Shown here piece by piece: positions 8,177 through 14,499 of a stretch of 59,329 nucleotides of DNA. The translations under genes and the position numbers were made by a program. The stretch is taken from the IMG/VR virus record IMGVR_UViG_3300009184_000050, positions 1 through 59,329 of that record. One strand, 5' to 3'. Every line of letters begins with the position of its first letter. The first letter of the stretch is position 1. Below the pieces are notes generated by a model. It ran no database searches and was not told the origin of the DNA. It was given only the letters and a program-made list of their open reading frames with translations. Origin of the DNA: a virus.

Positions 8177-8661
8177 TAATAAACACCTTCATTACGCATT
8201 CTTTTAATAAATGACAAGTATGAGCTACATATACCATAACACCTAACATGTACTGTACTGAATAGTCCTCTATCATTTATTTCAGGAAGGAAAAGAATAC
8301 TAGAAGTACTTATAGGAATAGTTCCTGGAGTAATGATTTGACCACCGCTAGCAGTAGTTGGATTGTTTTCATTGACATTATTAAACCAAAAATAATTTGG
8401 ATATAGTTTGGCTGGTTGAGTAACAATCCATTCTTGCATTTCAGTATTGATAGCATTAATCCAAAATCTTTTACCTTGTAGATATTTTGGAGTTACTTCA
8501 ATTACAGGTTGTCTAGTTCCAATATAGAGTATACCATTGACACGCCATACGTCAACCATGCAAGAATAACCGGCGTTGAATGCATTTGTAATTTGCTGAG
8601 GAGTGTTAGCCTTGTCAAAATTTTGACCATCGAAAACACCTTGATAGGATATGTATAACAT
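8173..8661 (-). CDS. Glycerophosphodiesterase-like (PLC-type barrel) protein, divergent
   Basis: 162 residues. The pattern GVFDGQN, then NTPQQITNAFNAGYSCMVDV, RVNGILYIGTRQPVIEV, and FWINAINTEMQEWI follows the order seen in phage GDPD-like proteins (SHRG start, GYDVEIDVW, GHDEP, WCHAKN). Here the usual His and Glu residues are mostly replaced, so activity is doubtful. A TAAATA box ends 4 bases before its ATG, so it should be late and leaderless. It may be virion-associated. The family call is a pattern judgement. Confidence 0.6.
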   Translation of the reverse strand: MLYISYQGVFDGQNFDKANTPQQITNAFNAGYSCMVDVWRVNGILYIGTRQPVIEVTPKYLQGKRFWINAINTEMQEWIVTQPAKLYPNYFWFNNVNENNPTTASGGQIITPGTIPISTSSILFLPEINDRGLFSTVHVRCYGICSSYLSFIKRMRNEGVYY

Positions 8662-8665
8662 CTAG

Positions 8666-8671
8666 TATTTA
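8666..8671 (-). promoter_or_regulatory. Late-type TAAATA box abutting ATG 8661
   Basis: Minus strand reads ATAAATACTAGATG: the box is followed by four bases and then the start codon. With T4-like spacing the RNA would start at or next to the ATG. Confidence 0.5.
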
Positions 8672-8781
8672 TGATTATGGGCAAAGAGTTTTTACAAACT
8701 GTCAACGGAATCTGTATCTCGCACGTTAATATATATGTAGATGCAAAAATCTACGTTTCATTTTTTATAAAGGAAAACCAA

Positions 8782-9054
8782 ATGAAAACAATCGCTACTT
8801 TAATCGCTGGTCTTTTTGCTGTTACCGCTTTTGCTTCTGAGCCTGTTAAGGCACCTGCCGCTGCTCCTGCTGCTGCTCCTGCTGCTGCTCCTACTGAGCT
8901 TAAGCTTCCTGCTAAGGCCCCTACTGCTGCACCTGCTAAAGTAGATGCAGTTACCAAGCAAGACGTTGCCAAGCCTGCCAAAAGTGAAGACAAGGCTCCT
9001 GCCAAAGCAGACGCAAAGGCTGTTGCGCCAGCTACCTCGACCACAGCTAAGTAA
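8782..9054 (+). CDS. Secreted Ala/Pro/Lys-rich protein with signal peptide
   Basis: 90 residues from ATG 8782, chosen for its AAAGGA site and because the signal peptide begins there (MKTIATLIAGLFAVTAFAS, cleavage after AFA). The mature part is low-complexity: repeated APAA units, then Lys-rich APAK segments, no Cys or aromatic residue. Such periplasmic or surface Ala/Pro/Lys proteins are common in beta-proteobacteria, so this could be a captured host gene. Function unknown; it could alter the envelope during infection. Its codon choice (GCT, CCT) is very uniform compared with its neighbours. Confidence 0.75.
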   Translation: MKTIATLIAGLFAVTAFASEPVKAPAAAPAAAPAAAPTELKLPAKAPTAAPAKVDAVTKQDVAKPAKSEDKAPAKADAKAVAPATSTTAK

Positions 9055-9055
9055 T

Positions 9056-9238
9056 CTTTGTTTTGATGATGACGGTGACGGTACCACTGTTGAAGACTTA
9101 GACTTACATGCAGGTTACCGTCGTGACATTATTTCACCAAAAAAGATAGTACAACCTGAGTTTAATGATTATATTAAATCTAGGTTAGTATTATCTAGGT
9201 ACTTAGCACTTAGAAAGTACGACGAAAAATGGGGATAA
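9056..9238 (+). pseudogene. Orphan reading frame without its own start codon
   Basis: After the stop of the secreted protein a different frame reads DDDGDGTTVEDLDLHAGYRR and ends LRKYDEKWG before TAA 9238. It has natural-protein composition, but no ATG, GTG or TTG in frame after 9054. The only in-frame ATG (8945) lies inside the secreted gene and would give an artificial basic N-terminus. It is either the 3' remnant of a gene whose start was replaced by the secreted gene, or it is made by frameshifting. Its stop lies inside the terminator stem. Confidence 0.5.
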
Positions 9239-9254
9239 TTATCCCCATTTTTTA
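9225..9254 (+). terminator. Rho-independent terminator, perfect palindrome
   Basis: AAAATGGGGATAA is followed directly by its reverse complement and more T residues (TTTTTT at 9248-9253). It could work in both directions. Confidence 0.8.
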
Positions 9255-9288
9255 GCACACAAAATGCTGCATTGCAAAAAATTAGGAC

Positions 9289-9294
9289 TAAATA
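9289..9294 (+). promoter_or_regulatory. Late-type TAAATA box for micro-ORF chain
   Basis: GACTAAATACATC lies about 48 bases before ATG 9342, directly after the terminator. Confidence 0.4.
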
Positions 9295-9341
9295 CATCAG
9301 TAATAATCATAAGTTATTACTAAACAAAAGGAGAACATACA

Positions 9342-9500
9342 ATGTTTATATTATTTGAGAAATTCATGAACTTGCTAAATCGGTTCACTACACATAAAAC
9401 AGACCTAGAAAGATTTATTGCTGCCCACAATCCACAACACGGTGGAGATGTAGATAATCTTATTCGCCAATATACATATGGTAAAAGAGGATTTGTATAA
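9342..9500 (+). CDS. 52-residue unknown phage protein
   Basis: Strong AAGGAG site at 9328-9333. The N-terminus MFILFEKFMNLLNRF is amphipathic, then DLERFIAAHNPQHGGDVDNLIRQY, a pattern I recall from very small DUF3563-like phage proteins. The stop overlaps the next start. Confidence 0.7.
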   Translation: MFILFEKFMNLLNRFTTHKTDLERFIAAHNPQHGGDVDNLIRQYTYGKRGFV

Positions 9501-9595
9501 TGAAATATATCCGTAAATTTTATGAATGGCTAGCTGTTTGGAGCGAAGTTGTCTATGAATATCGTAAGCGCAATAATATTCATCATTACTATTAA
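9500..9595 (+). CDS. 31-residue basic aromatic micropeptide
   Basis: Begins MKYIRKFYEWLAVW, starting on the last base of the previous stop (TAATG). Coupling and aromatic-basic composition support translation; function unknown. Confidence 0.5.
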   Translation: MKYIRKFYEWLAVWSEVVYEYRKRNNIHHYY

Positions 9596-9596
9596 A

Positions 9597-9674
9597 ATGG
9601 ACATGTTAAACTTCATCATGGCATTGTGTTATTTTTTAAAGTTTGACCCTAAAAACTTTGAGGTCCATCCGTAA
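9597..9674 (+). CDS. 25-residue hydrophobic micropeptide
   Basis: MDMLNFIMALCYFLKFD could be a short membrane-active helix. It starts one base after the previous stop and its stop overlaps the next ATG. Evidence is positional only. Confidence 0.4.
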   Translation: MDMLNFIMALCYFLKFDPKNFEVHP

Positions 9675-9733
9675 TGTGGCCCGTTACAGATGAAGAATGG
9701 GAAGAATTAAATTTCCCTGAGAAATTTAAATAA
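9674..9733 (+). CDS. 19-residue acidic micropeptide
   Basis: MWPVTDEEWEELNFPEKFK, coupled by TAATG to the previous micro-ORF. Weak support by itself; the continuous chain of overlaps from 9342 is the main evidence. Confidence 0.35.
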   Translation: MWPVTDEEWEELNFPEKFK

Positions 9734-9735
9734 GA

Positions 9736-9741
9736 TAAATA
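9736..9741 (+). promoter_or_regulatory. Late-type TAAATA box just before ATG 9749
   Basis: GATAAATATTATAATATG: the box ends 7 bases before the start codon and no Shine-Dalgarno sequence fits between them. TATAAT overlaps, so a sigma70 -10 reading is also possible. Confidence 0.45.
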
Positions 9742-9748
9742 TTATAAT

Positions 9749-9994
9749 ATGATTAATCCACTACTTCCATGGTTCAAGCCCACAATGAATGCAGCATTTT
9801 TTATTGATGCATTTCAAGGTGTCAAGCGTGATTTAACTGACAAGATAATTACAGATCCCACACTAAATCGTGCTGCTCATAATTATATCAATAGTCAAAC
9901 AGAATTTGCCAAGATGCTGACTGATAATGCAGTTGATCTTGCCCACTATTCTATGGATTGTATTTCAGAGAGGTACTTTCCAAAGAAAGACTAA
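9749..9994 (+). CDS. Small unknown phage protein
   Basis: 81 residues (MINPLLPWFKPTMNAAFF...). Mostly helical; no domain recognised. The probable late box abuts the ATG, so a late, leaderless transcript is likely. Confidence 0.65.
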   Translation: MINPLLPWFKPTMNAAFFIDAFQGVKRDLTDKIITDPTLNRAAHNYINSQTEFAKMLTDNAVDLAHYSMDCISERYFPKKD

Positions 9995-10037
9995 TCCACT
10001 TTACGGATTGACATTACACACACATAGGAGAAATAAA

Positions 10038-10304
10038 ATGTCAGACTACACACCAAAACTTCCCGAAGTTAAATTCAACAAGAACGGATATGAAATCCGC
10101 ACAGAAATCCTCGATATGGCTAAAAGCCTTATGATGGAAGAATACCACGCTAAATTCCATGGTTGGGAAATCTCGGCACAGCGTGATGAAAAATCAGGAC
10201 AGGTTGTTACTACAATTGGTATGCCACAGTTTCCTGGACTTGAGCAAGTACTATCTACAGCAGAAAAAATGTACAGCTTTGTTAACGCAGGTATCAAGAA
10301 GTAA
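10038..10304 (+). CDS. Conserved phage protein of unknown function
   Basis: 88 residues from ATG 10038, chosen for the AGGAG site 8 bases upstream; a longer in-frame ATG at 9927 lies inside the preceding gene. KFNKNGYEIRTEILDMAKSL, then WEISAQRDEKSGQVVTTIGMP, resembles a small protein widespread in T4-like cyanophages and pelagic phages. Followed by a strong terminator. Confidence 0.8.
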   Translation: MSDYTPKLPEVKFNKNGYEIRTEILDMAKSLMMEEYHAKFHGWEISAQRDEKSGQVVTTIGMPQFPGLEQVLSTAEKMYSFVNAGIKK

Positions 10305-10318
10305 GAGTTCACTGCCCA

Positions 10319-10344
10319 ACGCCCCCGAAAGGGGGTATTTTTTT
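10319..10344 (+). terminator. Rho-independent terminator
   Basis: CCCCC-GAAA-GGGGG (10322-10335) with flanking A/T pairs and seven T residues (10338-10344). It separates the late-type genes from the early block. Confidence 0.9.
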
Positions 10345-10347
10345 GGC

Positions 10348-10401
10348 TTGACAATAATTGAATTTGGGCGTAAAATAGATTCATACACTGAGAAAACGGA
10401 G
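10348..10401 (+). promoter_or_regulatory. Early promoter-leader cassette A
   Basis: -35 TTGACA (10348-10353), 17-bp spacer, -10 TAAAAT (10371-10376), then the leader CATACACTGAGAAAACGGAG, which supplies the ribosome-binding site. Near copies lie at 11119, 11824 and 12853. Confidence 0.85.
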
Positions 10402-10406
10402 TTGTC

Positions 10407-10736
10407 ATGAAGATGCTAGAAAAGGAAACCGAGTTCAAAAGCGCGGGTTACTATGCATGGTGTGCTTCTAGGGACGCAAGTATGCGTAGCGCAGTCAACG
10501 CTAGCCGGTTCAATAGTGCTCAAAAACTCAGGGCTGACCGAGTAAAATTAGCCCTAGAGTTGGTCTATACGGCTAAGGAAGTGTCAATTACTAACTGCCA
10601 AAAATGGATCCGAGTTAAGGTGCATGGTGGGACGGTCCGTGACAAAAAAGCCCTCCAACTGTTGGAAAGTGATTGGGCTATGCAAGGAATCCAAAAAAAC
10701 ATCACCCCTCAGGGCGTGATTTATCGTGTTGCTTAA
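10407..10736 (+). CDS. Small basic early phage protein, unknown
   Basis: 109 residues. N-terminal half Arg/Lys/Ala-rich (YYAWCASRDASMRSAVNA), then VTITNCQ-like KEVSITNCQKWIRVKVHGG and a winged-helix-like end (ALQLLESDWAMQGIQKNI). DNA binding is possible but not shown. Transcribed from early cassette A. Confidence 0.75.
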   Translation: MKMLEKETEFKSAGYYAWCASRDASMRSAVNASRFNSAQKLRADRVKLALELVYTAKEVSITNCQKWIRVKVHGGTVRDKKALQLLESDWAMQGIQKNITPQGVIYRVA

Positions 10737-10754
10737 AAACAACAGGCCCAAAAT

Positions 10755-10783
10755 TTGACAATAATTAGTCTTGGCTATACAAT
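10755..10783 (+). promoter_or_regulatory. sigma70-like early promoter
   Basis: -35 TTGACA (10755-10760), 17-bp spacer, -10 TACAAT (10778-10783). The first part of the spacer (ATAATTA) matches the neighbouring cassettes but the leader differs. Confidence 0.8.
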
Positions 10784-10817
10784 AGAATCTTAAACAGTTA
10801 AACAACGGAGAGCAGAA

Positions 10818-11102
10818 ATGGTAACAATTCAGGACATCAATTCTACTATTATCGCCGGTTCTTTCACAAACGAACAACTGGATTCCATTGCAATGGCAAT
10901 CAAGTTTGCCCGCAATCAACTAGCCGCAAAGGCAAAGTTTACCTTGGTTAAGGGTACTAATGTCAAGTTTACATCTAGCCGTACCGGTCAAACTGTGCTT
11001 GGTACAGTTGAAAAGGTAAATCGAAAGTTCATAATTGTGCGTGAAAACGGTAAGGCATATGGTACTTGGCGTGTCCCCGCCAATATGCTGGAAGCCGCTT
11101 GA
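10818..11102 (+). CDS. Conserved small phage protein with probable SH3/KOW-like barrel
   Basis: 94 residues. The N-terminal helices (TIIAGSFTNEQLDSIAMAI) precede KGTNVKFTSSRTGQTVLGT, KVNRKFIIVREN and WRVPANMLEA, a beta-strand pattern like a small KOW/SH3 barrel. This family is frequent in large phages; I know no established function. Early promoter and ACGGAG site upstream. Confidence 0.8.
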   Translation: MVTIQDINSTIIAGSFTNEQLDSIAMAIKFARNQLAAKAKFTLVKGTNVKFTSSRTGQTVLGTVEKVNRKFIIVRENGKAYGTWRVPANMLEAA

Positions 11103-11118
11103 TTGTTCAGCCCAAAAT

Positions 11119-11172
11119 TTGACAATAAATCGGTTTATCTGTATAATAGATTCATACACTGAGAAAACGGAG
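11119..11172 (+). promoter_or_regulatory. Early promoter-leader cassette B (consensus)
   Basis: TTGACA (11119-11124), 17 bp, TATAAT (11142-11147): full consensus in both boxes. Followed by the shared leader ending ACGGAG. Confidence 0.9.
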
Positions 11173-11178
11173 AAACAA

Positions 11179-11592
11179 ATGGCTTATATCAATCAAGACC
11201 GTAAAGCGAAAATGGCCCCCACAATCAAGGCAATCTTGACCAAGTATGGTGTCAAGGGCTCGCTAAGTATTCGTAATCACAGTACACTGGTTCTCACCCT
11301 GAAGTCAGGAAAAATTGATTTCATCGGCAACAGCAACCAAGTTTGTGGTAATGATTTTTACCAAGTTTCTCGTGGTTTTAAACCGAATACTTCGGGCTAC
11401 TGTGATGTTAACCCCTACTGGTACAAGGATCACTATGACGGTCTTGCACTGTCCTTTCTCAAGGAAGTAATCGTGGCAATGAATGATGGCAACCACGACA
11501 ATTCGGATATTCAATCCGACTATTTTGATGTGGGTTGGTACATTGATGTTAACGTAGGTAAGTGGGATAAGCCTTACATTGTTGAAGCCTAA
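11179..11592 (+). CDS. LPD29-like protein of unknown function
   Basis: 137 residues from ATG 11179, placed 6 bases after ACGGAG; the open frame continues upstream but would run through the promoter. KAILTKYGVKGSLSIRNHST, then LTLKSGKIDFI and the closing YIDVNVGKWDKPYIVEA match what I remember of the LPD29 family (large polyvalent protein-associated domain), found in phages and mobile elements. No activity is known to me. Early cassette B drives it; GC content is higher than in flanking regions. Confidence 0.8.
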   Translation: MAYINQDRKAKMAPTIKAILTKYGVKGSLSIRNHSTLVLTLKSGKIDFIGNSNQVCGNDFYQVSRGFKPNTSGYCDVNPYWYKDHYDGLALSFLKEVIVAMNDGNHDNSDIQSDYFDVGWYIDVNVGKWDKPYIVEA

Positions 11593-11614
11593 TCAGGCAT
11601 ACAAGGAGATCACC

Positions 11615-11827
11615 GTGGGTTACAAAGTTTTGGCGGATAAGCACCAAATGGACATGATGCGTGAGAAATATAGCCCACGCAAGGGCCTTGAAGGTCCGTT
11701 CAACTTCTCGGGTCGGGTGTTGTATTATGACAACAAAGAGGGTCAGTATTACGATCCCAAGACCGACTTCTACGTGGAACAGGCAGAGATGGATCAGATC
11801 CACAATCAGTTGATTGCCAAACTTTGA
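11615..11827 (+). CDS. Small conserved early protein with GTG start
   Basis: 70 residues from GTG 11615, 6 bases after AAGGAG (11603-11608); this is a better start than the ATG at 11579, which lies within the upstream gene. Motifs KHQMDMMREKYSPRKGLEGP and YYDPKTDFYVEQAEMDQ are conserved-looking but unassigned. The stop codon TGA is inside the -35 box of the next promoter. Confidence 0.75.
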   Translation: MGYKVLADKHQMDMMREKYSPRKGLEGPFNFSGRVLYYDNKEGQYYDPKTDFYVEQAEMDQIHNQLIAKL

Positions 11828-11878
11828 CAATAAATGGATTTGGGCGTATACTGTATTCATACGCTGAGAAAACAGGAG
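11824..11878 (+). promoter_or_regulatory. Early promoter-leader cassette C
   Basis: TTGACA (11824-11829), 17 bp, TATACT (11847-11852). The leader is a variant with CATACGCTGAGAAAACAGGAG read in two parts, one base longer than in the other copies. Confidence 0.85.
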
Positions 11879-11883
11879 CAGAT

Positions 11884-12345
11884 ATGAAAATCGTCATCAA
11901 CACTCAAATCCGTGAAAACTACGGTTCGGCTCTTACCCCTTACTGGAAGTTCAAGGGCGGGGACGTTTATGTTGTCCCTAACCTCACCCCCGCGCAGGTC
12001 CTCAAGGTCAAGGAATCGGGTATCCCTACTCTCACGGCCCTGATTGAAACCCGTAACGCAAGTTTCGAGGAGTACGTGGTTGATTGGTACATCGCCGATG
12101 ACGGTGACAAGGCCTGTCAAGAGTGGGAGGTTCCATTTGAACTTCGTTACACTGGTGGCAAGTGGGTCGCTAGCCGTGTCATTGTCAATGACGGATATAT
12201 GCGCCGTGAGGTTGTTAGCAAAACCGAACAGTATGATATGTTTCCGGGTGGTGAGCGTGAGAACTACACTACAGTGTTTATGATGCGTAACGGTGACATT
12301 GTGCCTGGTAAAATGGTTGACGCTTACTTGACAAAGGCCGCTTAA
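11884..12345 (+). CDS. Conserved early phage protein, unknown
   Basis: 153 residues from ATG 11884 after AGGAG. Begins MKIVINTQIRENYG and has WKFKGGDVYVVPNLT, EEYVVDWYIADDGD and a C-terminal GERENYTTVFMMRNGD. This looks like a family spread across phages of proteobacteria; no function known to me. About 55 percent GC in places, far above the fibre or RNase H regions. Confidence 0.8.
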   Translation: MKIVINTQIRENYGSALTPYWKFKGGDVYVVPNLTPAQVLKVKESGIPTLTALIETRNASFEEYVVDWYIADDGDKACQEWEVPFELRYTGGKWVASRVIVNDGYMRREVVSKTEQYDMFPGGERENYTTVFMMRNGDIVPGKMVDAYLTKAA

Positions 12346-12362
12346 GTCTACGGAAGTTAAAA

Positions 12363-12554
12363 ATGAACGAACTGATTAAACAATTAGCGCACGAAGCTGG
12401 ACTAACCCTTTCTGTAGACCAACAAATTGCATTTCAACGTGCGGCCGAACTCATTGTAAAAGAATGTATGTTGCAGGTAAAGGAAGTGGTAATTCCTATT
12501 ACGGCAGATGCTATTGAAGATAAAATTAAAGAACATTTTGGAGTTAGCAAATGA
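12363..12554 (+). CDS. Small conserved phage protein
   Basis: 63 residues, helical: MNELIKQLAHEAGLTLSV ... AELIVKECMLQV ... IKEHFGVSK. A common pattern of small T4-like phage proteins with unknown role. Stop overlaps the next start. Confidence 0.75.
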   Translation: MNELIKQLAHEAGLTLSVDQQIAFQRAAELIVKECMLQVKEVVIPITADAIEDKIKEHFGVSK

Positions 12555-12715
12555 GAAATACTTTTTATGTCCATTGCGCCGAATGTCAGGATCGACATTA
12601 TGTAGATAAGGTTGAATTCCTCGATGTTGAGGAAGATTATATGGGCCGAGACATTATGCATTTTGTCTGCCCTAAAACATTGAATGAATCTAAATCTTTA
12701 GTGTATAAAGAATGA
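12551..12715 (+). CDS. 54-residue zinc-ribbon-like protein
   Basis: Starts in the ATGA overlap. The first knuckle is CAEC (residues 9-12); the second half has a single Cys in FVCPKT, so a complete four-Cys site is not seen. His residues nearby could complete it. The line VEFLDVEEDYMGRDIMHF is conserved-looking. Function unknown. Confidence 0.65.
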   Translation: MRNTFYVHCAECQDRHYVDKVEFLDVEEDYMGRDIMHFVCPKTLNESKSLVYKE

Positions 12716-12739
12716 CTAAATTAAATTTGGAGTTGAACA

Positions 12740-12856
12740 ATGAGGTTTAGCCTTACTGAACTTTTCTCTTGGATGCCGATTCTGATCGCCGGCTTCTTGG
12801 TATTTTTTGTAGTCTGTGCAGGTGTTGCGAAAATCATACAACTATTCACAGGTTGA
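12740..12856 (+). CDS. 38-residue single-span membrane peptide
   Basis: MRFSLTELFSWM then a hydrophobic span of about 20 residues (ILIAGFLVFFVVCAGV) and a short polar end. TTTGGAG precedes the ATG by 6 bases. Its stop overlaps the -35 of the next promoter. Such early membrane peptides can act on host envelope proteins, but nothing here shows the target. Confidence 0.6.
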   Translation: MRFSLTELFSWMPILIAGFLVFFVVCAGVAKIIQLFTG

Positions 12857-12906
12857 CAATAATTGGCTTCCCCTGTATAATGTATTCATACACTGAGAAA
12901 ACGGAG
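12853..12906 (+). promoter_or_regulatory. Early promoter-leader cassette D (consensus)
   Basis: TTGACA (12853-12858), 17 bp, TATAAT (12876-12881), then the shared leader ending ACGGAG at 12906. Confidence 0.9.
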
Positions 12907-12912
12907 AAACAA

Positions 12913-13599
12913 ATGGCTCGCTATCAACGCCCAGTTCTGAATCTTGACGCTGACACTGTTTGGTCGGCTGCTTGTGCGGCTCAACGCATCAACGGTGAGT
13001 ATGTTAAAATAGTGACCTCATACGCTACCAATGATGAGATTCTGCCCAATTCGTTGGAGCAGGCTGCATCGGCCGAAACTAAGCGTACCAACCGTCAAAT
13101 CATTGACCTGCTCCTCGCTGATACTAGCATGATCACCGACGCCGACCGCGTTCAGGCTGAGGCTGTTCGCAAGTATTACAAAGGGTTCACTTTCAAAATC
13201 CTTCAAGGCAAGATGTTGTCAGAGTTTGACAACAACGCAATGGTTATCGCTAACCGCGATGTTATCGAAGCCACTTATGATGTTGCGGTGATCGCAAGTC
13301 TTCCTGCTTCGTATGAGCGGGCAGTTAAGCGTGACACACTTAACCGTAAGATTGAAAGCGTATCTGGTGGATTTGTCGGTAGCGTTGGTGATAAGGTCAA
13401 ACTCACGGTTGAGGTTGTTCGTAGTGTGTTTAGCCAACAGTGGAATGTGTTCTTTATCACTGGTATTACTAGTGACGATCAGGCAGTGTTCTTCAGCTAC
13501 CGCGAAGCGATCCCAGCTGGTAAGGTGATTGTCGCTCAGGGTACTGTCAAGGCTCACCGTGATAATACTACTCAACTCAACCGTGTGAAGGTGTCATAA
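12913..13599 (+). CDS. Conserved phage protein with C-terminal OB-fold-like domain
   Basis: 228 residues from ATG 12913 after ACGGAG. The N-terminal half is helical and polar. The last 75 residues (GSVGDKVKLTVEVVRS, WNVFFITGITSDDQAVFF, GKVIVAQGTVKAH, TQLNRVKV) match a strand-rich segment that occurs at the C-terminus of many large-phage proteins and looks OB-like, so single-strand nucleic-acid binding is possible. Not proven. Early promoter; TAATG coupling to the next gene. Confidence 0.75.
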   Translation: MARYQRPVLNLDADTVWSAACAAQRINGEYVKIVTSYATNDEILPNSLEQAASAETKRTNRQIIDLLLADTSMITDADRVQAEAVRKYYKGFTFKILQGKMLSEFDNNAMVIANRDVIEATYDVAVIASLPASYERAVKRDTLNRKIESVSGGFVGSVGDKVKLTVEVVRSVFSQQWNVFFITGITSDDQAVFFSYREAIPAGKVIVAQGTVKAHRDNTTQLNRVKVS

Positions 13600-13727
13600 T
13601 GACTAACTTTATTGCAGGAACTATTTTTGGTATTGTGATTGCTACTGTTGGATTTAGCGGTATCAGCAAAATTCTCGACGGTGGAGTAAATAAGGTAAAA
13701 GAGGTTGTGCAAGAAAAGGCGCAATGA
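13599..13727 (+). CDS. 42-residue membrane peptide, T4-like phage type
   Basis: Begins MTNFIAGTIFGIVIATVGF, one transmembrane span, then an amphipathic Lys/Glu/Gln helix. Small proteins of this exact layout are frequent in T4-like phages. Starts on the last base of the upstream stop. Confidence 0.65.
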   Translation: MTNFIAGTIFGIVIATVGFSGISKILDGGVNKVKEVVQEKAQ

Positions 13728-13756
13728 ATTTTAAACACAGACAACTAGAGAATAAA

Positions 13757-14152
13757 ATGGGTCTTGATATGTATGCTTATGTTGGTAATGAGGGCCAATA
13801 CCGAGATCATTACTATAATTCTGAGGTCGAAGTTCCTAAGCCGCGTGAAATTGCATATTGGCGAAAGCACCCTTCGCTCCATGGTTGGATGGAACAACTT
13901 TGGATTAGTAAAGGTATGCTAGGTAAAGGTCTTACAAATGCCAGTTTCAACGGTATTGAACTTGAACTGACTTGGGAAGATGTTGACAACCTTGAACGAG
14001 CGGTTAGGTACAGTATGCTTCCTTCTACTCAGGGATTTTTCTTTGGAAACCCTGCAGACGAGGTATATTTTGAACAGGATTTGGAATTCTGTGTCAATGC
14101 CAAAGCAGAACTGTTCCTCGGATTGAAAGTTTTTTATAATTCAAGTTGGTAA
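13757..14152 (+). CDS. MGLDMY-type conserved protein, unknown
   Basis: 131 residues from ATG 13757, where the family-typical start MGLDMYAYV lies; an in-frame ATG at 13724 overlaps the previous stop and cannot be excluded. EIAYWRKHPSLHGWMEQL and STQGFFFGNPAD are hallmarks of a family common in phages and bacteria with no function known to me. Early block. Confidence 0.8.
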   Translation: MGLDMYAYVGNEGQYRDHYYNSEVEVPKPREIAYWRKHPSLHGWMEQLWISKGMLGKGLTNASFNGIELELTWEDVDNLERAVRYSMLPSTQGFFFGNPADEVYFEQDLEFCVNAKAELFLGLKVFYNSSW

Positions 14153-14154
14153 TC

Positions 14155-14499
14155 ATGGCAGGATACAATGCAATACTAGAACTTCGTAGACTAGAATCGG
14201 AATTGGATAAGATCGGTCTTATGCTTTCCCCACCTAAACATGGTTGGGGCAGTGATATAGGTGATCGGGCAGGTGTTAAGCCCAAAGATGCTGATAGTGT
14301 TCCAATTTACAGCCGTGATGCTGAAGTTATGTGTGGTACTCTAACTGAAATTCGTATTTGGTTAACTGGAGTACAATGGGCACGAAAGTATGATCAAATG
14401 TTGTTTGGTCAGAAACATGATAAGAATCGTGAGCGTAAAGAACAAGATGAACGCAATCGCCAATTGGTGAGCATTATCACTAAAGGAGAAAAAGAATGA
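14155..14499 (+). CDS. Conserved phage protein of unknown function
   Basis: 115 residues from ATG 14155. AILELRRLESELDKIGLML, LKPKDADSVP-like VKPKDADSVPIYSRDAEV and a basic coiled-coil C-terminus (KNRERKEQDERNRQL). Sits two bases after the previous stop; the next start overlaps its stop (ATGA), placing it with DNA ligase. Confidence 0.75.
   Translation: MAGYNAILELRRLESELDKIGLMLSPPKHGWGSDIGDRAGVKPKDADSVPIYSRDAEVMCGTLTEIRIWLTGVQWARKYDQMLFGQKHDKNRERKEQDERNRQLVSIITKGEKE

Noticed and set aside
12712-12750. 12-codon frame MTKLNLELNNEV
   Set aside because: Overlaps the preceding stop but is too short to support; it more likely serves as leader for the membrane peptide at 12740.
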